DNA from: Woeseia sp.
GTDB lineage: Bacteria; Pseudomonadota; Gammaproteobacteria; Steroidobacterales; Woeseiaceae
Reading direction: 5' to 3'
NCBI GenBank assembly: GCA_018701055.1
Contig: JABIUH010000007.1
Location: 1 to 6,417 of the forward strand
DNA: 6,417 nucleotides
The notes under the pieces: generated by a model
The model's database searches: none
Told to the model about the DNA's origin: nothing
Seen by the model: the letters and a program-made list of their open reading frames with translations, nothing else
Position numbers and translations under genes: made by a program
In this document: positions 1 to 5,891 of the stretch, in pieces
How positions within the stretch are numbered: the first letter of the stretch is position 1
Layout: each line of letters begins with the position of its first letter

Positions 1-355
1 GGGTCTTAGGCGCTTGATTCCAGGCGCTGGCCTTCCTCCGGGCAATCCACGACCGATCTCCGATAGACGGCTGTCTGATTGGCTGGAGTTACTCGATCTG
101 CGAATTCTAGGCGTGACCCGATATTTCTTCCGTTGGCCGTTGCCAGGCAACAAAGGTCAAAGTGCGAGTCAGTGGGAGCAGCGTGGTCAGCGGTTCTGGC
201 CGGAACTTGCGGCATGCTATATGCTCACAGCCCAGAAACGGGTGGTCACCATGACGCCTATCAAGACGCCGTGGCGTTCGCGAGCAAAAGTCGTCGGCGG
301 CATCGCTAAACCAGCCACTCGGGTTTCCCGCATTCGTTTTGACCACAATCGTTGA
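1..355 (+). CDS. Class I SAM-dependent methyltransferase, YafS-like (C-terminal fragment)
   Basis: The frame is open from base 2 at the window edge to a TGA at 353-355, giving the last 117 residues of a protein that starts outside the window. The visible part resembles the C-terminus of the methyltransferase that often precedes rnhA in gammaproteobacteria (YafS-like): a G-L-R-R-L segment, the PISDRRLSDWLELLDL stretch near residues 18-33, a Y-F-F-R-W-P-L segment, then A-C-Y-M-L-T-A-Q-K-R-V, T-P-I-K-T-P-W and a basic tail. The SAM-binding Rossmann core lies upstream and is not visible, so activity cannot be judged here. The substrate is unknown for the family. The 3' end overlaps rnhA by 17 bp, which suggests translational coupling. 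The family assignment rests on remembered family sequence and gene order; the TTG at 14 is only an internal leucine codon, not a start. Confidence 0.8.
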   Translation, partial: GLRRLIPGAGLPPGNPRPISDRRLSDWLELLDLRILGVTRYFFRWPLPGNKGQSASQWEQRGQRFWPELAACYMLTAQKRVVTMTPIKTPWRSRAKVVGGIAKPATRVSRIRFDHNR

Positions 356-773
356 AATATACACTGACGGCGCCTGCCGTGGCAATCCTGGTCCGGGCGG
401 CTGGGGCGCGCTGTTAATCTCGGAAAAGAGCCGCAAAACACTGTTTGGTGGAGAAGCCGATACGACCAATAATCGTATGGAATTGATGGCGGCGATCGAA
501 GCTCTAAGCGCGTTGAAAGGCCCGCGCAAGGTGCTCTTGTACACCGATTCAAAATACGTCATGGACGGCCTCACTAAATGGATGCCGAATTGGAAAAAAC
601 GCGGTTGGAAAACGGCTGCGAAAAAGCCTGTTAAAAATCAAGATTTGTGGATGCGGCTTGACGAAGCGATCGTCCCCCATGAGATTGAATGGCAATGGGT
701 TAAAGGTCATTCCGGCGTACCGGGTAATGAAGAAGCTGACGAGCTTGCAAACCGTGGAATTGATGAACTCTAG
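339..773 (+). CDS. rnhA: Ribonuclease HI
   Basis: Cytoplasmic endonuclease that cuts the RNA strand of RNA-DNA hybrids, removing R-loops and primer remnants. The 144-residue product aligns along its whole length with E. coli RNase HI (155 residues) and is shorter only at the C-terminus. The catalytic carboxylates fall at the same numbers as in E. coli: D10 (YTDGACRGNPGPGG), E48 (TTNNRMELMAA), D70 (LYTDSKYV) and D134, with H124 in VKGHSG. The basic handle region NWKKRGWKTAAKKPVKN (about 84-100) is intact. The start is TTG at 339: no ATG occurs before D10, and this start reproduces the family N-terminus. It lies inside the methyltransferase gene with no clear Shine-Dalgarno, so expression is probably coupled. 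The stop is TAG, and dnaQ begins 3 bases later in the same frame. Confidence 0.96.
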   Translation: MTTIVEIYTDGACRGNPGPGGWGALLISEKSRKTLFGGEADTTNNRMELMAAIEALSALKGPRKVLLYTDSKYVMDGLTKWMPNWKKRGWKTAAKKPVKNQDLWMRLDEAIVPHEIEWQWVKGHSGVPGNEEADELANRGIDEL

Positions 774-776
774 ATC

Positions 777-1481
777 ATGCGACAAATAGTTTTAGATACA
801 GAGACCACAGGGCTTTCGGCTGCTCAGGGCCACCGTGTAATCGAGATTGGTTGCGTAGAGATGGTCAATCGCCGCCTTACGGGTCGCGAATTCCACCGCT
901 TCTTGAATCCTGATCGAGACATCGATGAAGGCGCCGAGCGTGTGCACGGAATCAGTCGTGCTGCGCTTGAAAACGAGCCACGGTTTCCTGAGATCGTCGA
1001 TGAGTTTCTCGAGTTCATAAAAGATAGCGAGCTCGTCATTCATAACGCTGATTTCGACGTCGGATTTCTGGAAAACGAATTGAAACTGATGCAGCACTCG
1101 CAACCAGAGATCACGGCTCACGCGATGGTCCTTGATACCTTGGCGCTCGCTCGCGAGATGCACCCGGGACAGCGCAACAGCTTGGATGCACTGTGCAAGC
1201 GATACGAGGTGGATGCCTCAAAGCGCGATGTTCACGGAGCGTTGATCGATGTCGAGCTTCTGGCGCACGTGTACTTAGCAATGACGGGTGGTCAGGCGGC
1301 TTTGTCGTTAGATGAGGACGAAGCGATTGATGTTGGCGTTGGCGAGGAAATTCTGGTGCGCCCGCGCCGTAACGACCTTAATCTGGTCGTGATTAAGGCG
1401 AGTAAGGAAGAAGCGGCAGCGCATGAGGCGATTCTTGACAAGATTCAAGACGGTGGCGCTTGCCTTTTCAGAGGCGAATGA
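777..1481 (+). CDS. dnaQ: DNA polymerase III epsilon subunit (3'-5' proofreading exonuclease)
   Basis: Proofreading exonuclease of the replicative polymerase core, bound between the alpha subunit and theta or the clamp. The 234-residue product is close to the E. coli length (243). DEDDh exonuclease motifs are complete: ExoI D7-x-E9 in LDTETTG, ExoII D94 in NADFDVGF, ExoIII H153 and D158 in DVHGALIDVE. After the catalytic domain (about 1-170) a QAALSL segment (173-178) resembles the beta-clamp-binding motif found at this place in epsilon. The C-terminal tail (about 190-234, with EEAAAHEAILDKI and a GG-CLFR end) is of the kind that binds the polymerase alpha subunit. The ATG at 777 gives the expected N-terminus; no good Shine-Dalgarno precedes it, so translation probably depends on ribosomes finishing rnhA. 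E. coli arranges these two genes divergently, whereas here they are in tandem. Confidence 0.95.
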   Translation: MRQIVLDTETTGLSAAQGHRVIEIGCVEMVNRRLTGREFHRFLNPDRDIDEGAERVHGISRAALENEPRFPEIVDEFLEFIKDSELVIHNADFDVGFLENELKLMQHSQPEITAHAMVLDTLALAREMHPGQRNSLDALCKRYEVDASKRDVHGALIDVELLAHVYLAMTGGQAALSLDEDEAIDVGVGEEILVRPRRNDLNLVVIKASKEEAAAHEAILDKIQDGGACLFRGE

Positions 1482-1631
1482 CCGCCCAAGATTGAACTGA
1501 CGTCGTTATCTTTGTGAAATCGGACCCGGGCAAACCGCGCAAAACCTCGATTAGGTTCAGGTTTTTCGCATCGGGTTTCAGATGCAAGGGCCGCCGCCGA
1601 TGATATACCCCAGATTGGGGAGATGGGGAAT

Positions 1632-1665
1632 GGGCGACGACTGCGAGTCTGCCGCCCTTATTTTT
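1632..1665 (+). terminator. Probable Rho-independent terminator after dnaQ
   Basis: A hairpin is formed by GGGCG (1632-1636) with CGCCC (1653-1657) outside and GACT with AGTC inside around a GCG loop. The stem is interrupted by a small mismatch and a bulge. It is followed directly by TTATTTTT (1658-1665). It lies about 150 bp after the dnaQ stop and 45 bp before the earliest permease start, so it most likely ends the methyltransferase-rnhA-dnaQ transcript. The rest of the 1482-1718 gap shows no gene. It also holds a weaker A-rich/T-rich inverted repeat (1541-1547 with 1559-1565) and a short CCCC/GGGG hairpin (1608-1620). Confidence 0.6.
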
Positions 1666-1695
1666 GCCTCAAAATCATGGGATTTAATTAACAAT

Positions 1696-1700
1696 AAGAG
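1696..1700 (+). promoter_or_regulatory. Candidate Shine-Dalgarno AAGAG of the permease gene
   Basis: AAGAG sits 9 bases before the ATG at 1710, a good ribosome-binding distance, but that ATG is followed by GAA and then an in-frame TAA (1716-1718). The next in-frame starts, TTG 1719 and ATG 1737/1740, lie 18 or more bases away from this site. The best-placed start therefore leads to an immediate stop, which bears on whether the permease can be translated at all. Confidence 0.4.
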
Positions 1701-1718
1701 ACTCTAGCGATGGAATAA

Positions 1719-2660
1719 TTGGTTTGGACTGATTCGATGATGTGGTCAGGAATTATCCTGACAATCACATTCATTGGTATTTTCACAGAAGGTATTCATG
1801 GCATTCATCGCACGAAAATAGCGATGCTTGGCGCCGGCGTAATGATCATGATTGGTCAGGTTGTCGGTTTTTACGATTCAGAGCTTGCCAAAGAAGCGGT
1901 CGACTGGAATGTGGTGTTCCTGCTTGGCGGAATGATGACCATCGTTGCCATCATGATTCCAACCGGGGGCTTCCAGTACCTCGCCTATCGAATTGCCGAC
2001 ATCTGCAAAGGCCGGCTGTTCTTTATGATGGCCATGATGGGCACGCTGGTGACCGTGCTATCGCTGCTGCTCGACAACGTAACGACAGTGGTTATTTTTG
2101 GTCCCCTGATTATTCTAATTTGTCAGTCGCTTAAAATAACTCCGATCCCTTATCTGTTAGCAGCGGCGCTGTTATCGGACACCGGTGGCGTGGCAACACT
2201 AGTTGGCGATCCGCCGAATTTGATGATCGGATCGGCAGCCGATATCGATTTCAATACCTTCGTCTACCATATGGGTGGATTAGTATTCGCGGCCTGGATT
2301 GTCGTTCTGGGTTTCCTGAAGGTTCTGTTCAGGAAAGAGCTTGCGGAAACTCCTGCGGATGAGGATTTCAGCAATCGCGACACAATTGTTGACCCGAAAA
2401 CGTGGAAGGCATCATTGTGGGTTTTGGCCGGCATGGTTGTGTTGTTCATATTGCACGGCAAACTACATTGGGAAGCTTGGTTTGTTGCCGCGATTGGTTT
2501 AACGGCACTGATCTTCTTCGCGCCGAAAATTGAGCTTGAAGAGCCGTTCGCAGAAGTAGAGTTAAGTCTGCTGATGTTCTTCATTTCGCTATTTATCATT
2601 GTTGGTGGCGTCGAACACAGCCAGTTCCTGGAATACATCGGTCAGGGTGTCCTGCCGTAA
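1719..2660 (+). CDS. 5' part of the interrupted permease
   Basis: A 313-residue reading frame from TTG 1719 to the premature TAA. Hydrophobic segments lie near residues 8-24, 33-50, 64-82, 101-118, 120-136, 143-161, 183-203, 233-246, 252-268 and 282-297, so about ten membrane or re-entrant segments survive. The first substrate-site hairpin is intact: D119-N120-V-T-T and, after an S-D-T-G-G-V-A-T-L stretch, G163-D-P-P-N167. A charged loop (about 206-230) separates the two halves of the protein. Start choice is uncertain: TTG 1719, ATG 1737 or ATG 1740 all keep the first membrane segment. The fragment lacks the second re-entrant hairpin and the last membrane segments, so on its own it is unlikely to transport. 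Confidence 0.65.
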   Translation: MVWTDSMMWSGIILTITFIGIFTEGIHGIHRTKIAMLGAGVMIMIGQVVGFYDSELAKEAVDWNVVFLLGGMMTIVAIMIPTGGFQYLAYRIADICKGRLFFMMAMMGTLVTVLSLLLDNVTTVVIFGPLIILICQSLKITPIPYLLAAALLSDTGGVATLVGDPPNLMIGSAADIDFNTFVYHMGGLVFAAWIVVLGFLKVLFRKELAETPADEDFSNRDTIVDPKTWKASLWVLAGMVVLFILHGKLHWEAWFVAAIGLTALIFFAPKIELEEPFAEVELSLLMFFISLFIIVGGVEHSQFLEYIGQGVLP

Positions 2661-2675
2661 GTCCAAGAAGATCTG

Positions 2676-3068
2676 ATGACGGCATGCCTGATTCTGATGT
2701 GGGCATCGGCCGTTTTCTCAGCAGCGATTGACAATATTCCCTTTACGGCCGCAATGATTCCTATCATTCTCGGTTTGGAAACTCAGGGCATCAACGTGAC
2801 ACCTTTGTGGTGGGCATTGGCTGTCGGTGTGGGAATGGGCGGTAACGGCACGCATCTCGGGTCTACGGCGAATGTATTCATCGTGACGATATCTGAACGC
2901 CTGGCCAAGCAAACGGGTGAAGATCGATATCGGATTACACCGGGCCTCTGGTTCAGGAAGGGAACACCGGTAATGATCTCGACCTTGGTGATATCGACGG
3001 TCATTTTCTGGGTATTTTTCGACTTCTACGAGACTCCGTTGCCAAATTCGGCATTCGCACAGCAGTAG
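2676..3068 (+). CDS. 3' part of the interrupted permease
   Basis: A 130-residue frame in register with the upstream half, starting at the first ATG after the premature TAA and ending in TAG. It carries the second half-site of the transporter: D19-N-I-P-F23 and the G-G-N-G-T-H-L-G-S-T-A-N-V stretch (55-67), both hallmark motifs of the ArsB/SLC13 second repeat. A final membrane segment lies near 96-115. AAGAAG sits about 6 bases before the ATG, so reinitiation after the TAA is conceivable. As a separate protein it would be an incomplete transporter. I regard it as the tail of a broken gene unless expression is shown. Confidence 0.6.
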   Translation: MTACLILMWASAVFSAAIDNIPFTAAMIPIILGLETQGINVTPLWWALAVGVGMGGNGTHLGSTANVFIVTISERLAKQTGEDRYRITPGLWFRKGTPVMISTLVISTVIFWVFFDFYETPLPNSAFAQQ

Positions 3069-3078
3069 TATTTCAATC

Positions 3079-3103
3079 GGGGTCAGAGTGATACTCTGAC
3101 CCC
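3079..3103. repeat. Perfect palindrome with 11-bp arms (REP-like)
   Basis: GGGGTCAGAGT (3079-3089) and its exact reverse complement (3093-3103) flank a GAT loop. It starts 11 bp after the permease stop and has no T-run behind it, so it is not itself a standard terminator. From memory, palindromes built on GGGGTCAGAGT occur as dispersed repeats in several gammaproteobacteria, often near REP-associated Y1 transposases. That link is recollection and cannot be checked here. Confidence 0.75.
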
Positions 3104-3112
3104 AACTAGTTC

Positions 3113-3140
3113 AAAAGGGCCCGCTTGCGGGCCCTTTTTT
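3113..3140 (+). terminator. Rho-independent terminator after the permease
   Basis: An AAAA tract (3113-3116) is followed by a GC-only stem, GGGCCCG (3117-3123) paired with CGGGCCC (3128-3134), a CTTG loop, and six T residues (3135-3140). The A tract can also pair with the T run, so the structure could work on both strands, but no minus-strand gene ends here. It closes the permease transcript and separates it from the polysaccharide genes. Confidence 0.93.
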
Positions 3141-3217
3141 GTGACTAGCAGGAGGAGGATGTTCGCGCATCGCCGCATCACAGGCGTTACCGCATACACG
3201 GCAATCGCGCGCATCCA

Positions 3218-3279
3218 TCACTAAGCAGTCTGTCACTAAGCAGTTCCGTCACTAAGCAATGCCGTCACCCTGTACTCCG
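3218..3279. repeat. Short tandem repeat, about 3.5 units of 15-16 bp
   Basis: Units TCACTAAGCAGTCTG (3218-3232), TCACTAAGCAGTTCCG (3233-3248) and TCACTAAGCAATGCCG (3249-3264) are followed by a degenerate TCACCCTGTACTCCG (3265-3279). There are no spacers, so this is not a CRISPR array. CCGTCACTA from the array recurs at 3384-3392, beyond the palindromic element that follows. Confidence 0.75.
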
Positions 3280-3384
3280 TCATCGCGAGCGCAGCGACGC
3301 GATCCAATCGGCGGCCGGGGAAACTGGATTGCTTCGTCACTGCGTTCCTCGCAAAGACGGGGTTTGGGGTGTACCCGCAATGAC
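3279..3384. repeat. Imperfect palindromic intergenic element, REP/MITE-like
   Basis: A left arm (3278-3306, beginning GTCATCGCGAGCGCAGCGAC and ending GATCCA) is the imperfect reverse complement of a right arm (3325-3359, from TGGATTGC to CGCAAAGACG), around a GC-rich centre. The outer ends also pair: GTCATCGCGAG at 3279 with CCCGCAATGAC at 3374-3384. No coding capacity is seen. This pattern resembles the GTCATTGCGAG...GCAATCC type of dispersed repeat found between genes in many proteobacteria; copy number in this genome is unknown. Confidence 0.7.
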
Positions 3385-3566
3385 CGTCACTACGTTTGGA
3401 CTGGCCTTCAATAGAGGGGCCTTTTTCTAGCCCAAACGCATTCCCATCGCATTACGCCACCAGTTCCGGTGCGACACGGATCACCCAAATCGTCGCCATG
3501 CTGTGTTTTAATGCGTTCCAGCAGCAAAATCAGCATGTTATCGACGAATTGGGACAGGCAGCGCGC
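3385..3566 (+). other. Upstream region of tviB, no gene recognised
   Basis: Together with the repeats before it, this makes a gap of 498 bp between the permease and tviB. The tviB frame stays open back to 3396 or beyond, but the residues encoded here (for example QQQNQHVIDELG) have no counterpart in TviB/WbpA proteins, which begin just before the GxGxxG motif. I see no convincing -35/-10 pair, although a promoter for the polysaccharide genes is expected somewhere between the terminator at 3140 and 3566. An ACAGG at 3554-3558, 8 bases before ATG 3567, is the likely ribosome-binding site. Confidence 0.5.
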
Positions 3567-4847
3567 ATGAATTTCGATCTAAATGACATAAAAATCGGTG
3601 TAGTGGGGCTTGGCTATGTTGGTCTGCCATTGGCAGTCGAATTTGGTCGTAAGTATCCGACGGTGGGTTTTGATATAAAAGCCTCGCGTATCGAAGAGCT
3701 CTTGAGTGGCACCGATTCAACCCTGGAAGTTCCAGCTGACGAGTTGTCCGATGCGACCCAACTAAAGTTTTCATCCTCTGTTAAAGATCTCTCAGATTGC
3801 AATTTCTACATTGTGACCGTGCCGACGCCCGTCGGCAGCGGCAATCGACCATTGCTTACGCCACTACGCAACGCCAGCATGGCTCTCTCTGCAATTCTGA
3901 AGGAGGGTGATATCGTCGTGTATGAATCGACGGTGTATCCGGGCGCCACTGAAGAGTTTTGCATTCCGTTCCTGGAAAAGGGTTCAGGTCTAAAATTTAA
4001 CGAGGACTTTTTCGTCGGCTATAGCCCGGAACGAATTAATCCCGGCGATCACGAGCACCGACTGCCCACCACATTGAAGGTGACCTCAGGCTCAACGCCT
4101 GAGGCCTCAGACTATATTGACGACGTTTATGCATCGATTATCACTGCGGGAACGCACAAAGCGTCGAGTATCAAGGTCGCGGAAGCAGCAAAGGTCATCG
4201 AGAATACGCAGCGTGACGTCAATATTGCTTTGATCAACGAGCTGGCGATGATTTTTGATCGCGTCGGCATTGATACAGAAGAGGTCTTGGAGGCGGCCGG
4301 CACCAAATGGAATTTCCTGTCTTTCCGCCCGGGCCTTGTCGGTGGTCATTGCATTGGAATCGATCCCTACTATTTGGCCTACAAAGCCGAGCAATTGGGG
4401 TATCACCCTCAAATGATTCTTGCCGGCCGCAGAATAAATGACAACATGTCGCTCTACGTGTCGAGTCGAATCGTAAAATTGATGTTGTCGAAGGGTATAA
4501 ATATCGGTGAGTCGCGTATTCTTATTATGGGATTGACTTTTAAAGAAAACTGTCCCGATGTTCGCAACAGCAAAGTCGTGGATATTGTAATTGAGTTGTC
4601 TACCTACGGTGCGACTGTCGACGTTCACGACCCTTGGGTGGATTTAGAAAAGTGCAGACGTGAGCACGGTTTCGAATTAATCGAGCAACCTGATGCGAAT
4701 TCGTATGACGCCGTAGTATTGGCTGTTGCGCACGATCAGTTCAGGGAACTGGGTGAGGAAGGCGTTAAGGCATTTGGAAAAGACAACTCCATCGTTTTTG
4801 ATATCAAATATTTACTACCAAAAGAATCAGTCGACGGCAGATTGTGA
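3567..4847 (+). CDS. tviB: UDP-N-acetyl-hexosamine 6-dehydrogenase, TviB/WbpA type
   Basis: Cytoplasmic NAD-dependent enzyme that oxidises C6 of UDP-GlcNAc (or UDP-GalNAc) to the uronic acid in two steps, feeding surface polysaccharide synthesis. From ATG 3567 the protein has 426 residues and aligns end to end with Salmonella TviB. Visible are the Rossmann motif G14-L-G-Y-V-G19, VYESTVYPGATEE (118-130), YSPERINPGD (152-161), KVIENTQRDVNIALINE (209-225), the catalytic cysteine C262 in GGHCIGIDPYY, GRRINDNM, and the C-terminal domain with FKENCPDVRNSKVVDI and DPWVD. The NTQRD and HRL features favour the HexNAc branch over UDP-glucose dehydrogenase, though substrate is inferred. An oddity is L96 in the RPLLTPL loop, where relatives usually have PDL. 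The ATG at 3396 would add 57 unrelated residues and is rejected. The epimerase follows after 18 bp. Confidence 0.93.
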   Translation: MNFDLNDIKIGVVGLGYVGLPLAVEFGRKYPTVGFDIKASRIEELLSGTDSTLEVPADELSDATQLKFSSSVKDLSDCNFYIVTVPTPVGSGNRPLLTPLRNASMALSAILKEGDIVVYESTVYPGATEEFCIPFLEKGSGLKFNEDFFVGYSPERINPGDHEHRLPTTLKVTSGSTPEASDYIDDVYASIITAGTHKASSIKVAEAAKVIENTQRDVNIALINELAMIFDRVGIDTEEVLEAAGTKWNFLSFRPGLVGGHCIGIDPYYLAYKAEQLGYHPQMILAGRRINDNMSLYVSSRIVKLMLSKGINIGESRILIMGLTFKENCPDVRNSKVVDIVIELSTYGATVDVHDPWVDLEKCRREHGFELIEQPDANSYDAVVLAVAHDQFRELGEEGVKAFGKDNSIVFDIKYLLPKESVDGRL

Positions 4848-4865
4848 GTAGGAAAAATTAAATAA

Positions 4866-5891
4866 ATGAAGATTTTAGTTACAGGTGCCGCTGGGTTTAT
4901 TGGATCGTATACGTCAAAGCAATTGTTGGAGCGGGGCGACACCGTCGTCGGCATCGATAATTTCAACGACTACTACGATGTAAGCTTAAAGGAAGCACGA
5001 GCGGCAACGCTGACACCATTTGAGAAATTTTCAATGGTGCGTGCAGATATCTCCGATCGCACTGCAATCGAAAAACTGTTTGCCGAAGAGGGTTTCGATA
5101 AGGTCGTGCATCTCGCGGCACAAGCGGGCGTTCGCTATTCGATTGAGAATCCACATTCGTATATTGAAAGTAATATCCTCGGCACGATGAACATCCTGGA
5201 AGGGTGTCGGCATAATAATGTGCAGCACCTTGTCTATGCGTCGTCCAGCTCCGTCTATGGCGCGAACACGGCGATGCCGTTTTCGATTCACCAAAACGTT
5301 GATCATCCGCTGGCGTTGTACGGCGCAACCAAAAAAGCCAACGAACTAATGGCGCATACGTACTCAAATCTTTATGATCTGCCGACGACCGGGCTGCGAT
5401 TTTTTACGGTCTACGGGCCGTTCGGCCGACCGGATATGGCTTTATTCATGTTTACCAAAAACATCATCGAAGGAAAGCCGATCGATGTATTTAACTACGG
5501 TAATCACCGTCGCGATTTCACTTACGTTGCCGACATTGTTGAGGGTGTAATCCGCACAATGGATCACACAGCAGAGCCTAACCCTGAATGGGATGCGGCG
5601 AATCCCGATCCGGGCACCAGTTTTGCGCCTTACAGGATTTATAATATTGGCAATCAACAGCCTGTCGAGTTGATGCGTTACATCGAGATCATCGAAGAAT
5701 GCGTTGGGCGAAAAGCTGAGAAGAATTTGTTACCACTGCAGGCAGGCGATGTGCCGGATACCTACGCTAACACCGAGGATCTCGTCAACGATGTGGGTTA
5801 TCAACCAAACACTCCGATTGAAGTGGGAGTGAAGAACTTCGTCGATTGGTATGTCGATTATCACAATATCGATTTAGCCCAAAGTGTCTGA
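4866..5891 (+). CDS. NAD-dependent UDP-uronate 4-epimerase (UDP-glucuronate 4-epimerase type, CapI/LpsL-like)
   Basis: Extended short-chain dehydrogenase/reductase that inverts C4 of a UDP-uronic acid through a keto intermediate. The 341-residue protein matches the CapI/LpsL family over its length: NAD-binding G7-A-A-G-F-I-G13, DNFNDYYDVSLKEAR (31-45), LAAQAGVRYSIENP (83-96), the active-site serine stretch 126-129, Y152-x-x-x-K156, RFFTVYGPFGRPDMALF (178-194), RRDFTYVADIVEG and QAGDVPDTYA. Family members use UDP-GlcA/UDP-GalA; standing directly behind a TviB-type dehydrogenase, this one may instead handle UDP-GlcNAcA/UDP-GalNAcA, which is inference. AGGA at 4850-4853, 12 bases upstream of the ATG, is a plausible if distant ribosome-binding site. 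The 18-bp gap behind tviB and 8-bp overlap with pgi point to one operon. Confidence 0.94.
   Translation: MKILVTGAAGFIGSYTSKQLLERGDTVVGIDNFNDYYDVSLKEARAATLTPFEKFSMVRADISDRTAIEKLFAEEGFDKVVHLAAQAGVRYSIENPHSYIESNILGTMNILEGCRHNNVQHLVYASSSSVYGANTAMPFSIHQNVDHPLALYGATKKANELMAHTYSNLYDLPTTGLRFFTVYGPFGRPDMALFMFTKNIIEGKPIDVFNYGNHRRDFTYVADIVEGVIRTMDHTAEPNPEWDAANPDPGTSFAPYRIYNIGNQQPVELMRYIEIIEECVGRKAEKNLLPLQAGDVPDTYANTEDLVNDVGYQPNTPIEVGVKNFVDWYVDYHNIDLAQSV

Larger units (their letters stand above)
1719..3068 (+). pseudogene. SLC13/ArsB/NhaD-type ion permease, interrupted by in-frame TAA
   Basis: Reading through one TAA (2658-2660), this frame encodes a continuous permease of about 449 codons, the usual full length for the ion-transporter superfamily (SLC13, ArsB, NhaD, P protein). 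Both halves of the internal duplication are present in order: the first has LLDNVTT and GDPPN, the second has AAIDNIPF and GGNGTHLGSTANV. The 15 bases between the stop and the next ATG continue the same frame, with no frameshift or missing segment visible, so a single-base change is enough to explain the break. A further in-frame TAA (1716-1718) follows an ATG at 1710. The likely ancestral role is inner-membrane transport of an anion or Na+/H+ antiport; the substrate cannot be read from the sequence. A sequencing or assembly error, stop readthrough or a two-part protein are the alternatives. Confidence 0.7.

Noticed and set aside
107..574. 155-residue ORF on the minus strand
   Set aside because: It is antisense to the methyltransferase end and rnhA, both supported by conserved motifs; composition is that of a shadow frame.
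1541..1565. Inverted repeat AAAACCT / AGGTTTT after dnaQ as the terminator
   Set aside because: The stem is AT-rich with an 11-base loop and the T-run forms part of the stem; the hairpin at 1632-1665 is a better candidate.
1664..1695. Sigma-70 promoter for the permease (TTGCCT with an AT-rich -10)
   Set aside because: TTGCCT overlaps the T-run of the terminator, and no hexamer at 16-18 bp spacing resembles TATAAT well enough.
2264..2638. 124-residue ORF on the minus strand
   Set aside because: It is antisense to conserved permease sequence and shows no domain.
3159..3224. 21-codon ORF behind a perfect AGGAGGAGG
   Set aside because: The Shine-Dalgarno touches the ATG with almost no spacing, the ORF follows a terminator and its stop falls inside the tandem repeat; the peptide has no recognisable feature.
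3218..3279. Possible CRISPR array
   Set aside because: Units of 15-16 bp are directly adjacent with no spacers, and there are no cas genes.
3396..3566. N-terminal extension of tviB starting at the ATG at 3396
   Set aside because: The 57 extra residues have no match to the TviB family, overlap the region just after repeats, and a better ATG with a ribosome-binding site (3567) gives the usual 426-residue length.
4107..4628. 173-residue ORF on the minus strand
   Set aside because: It lies entirely antisense to the conserved tviB gene and its translation resembles no protein family I know.
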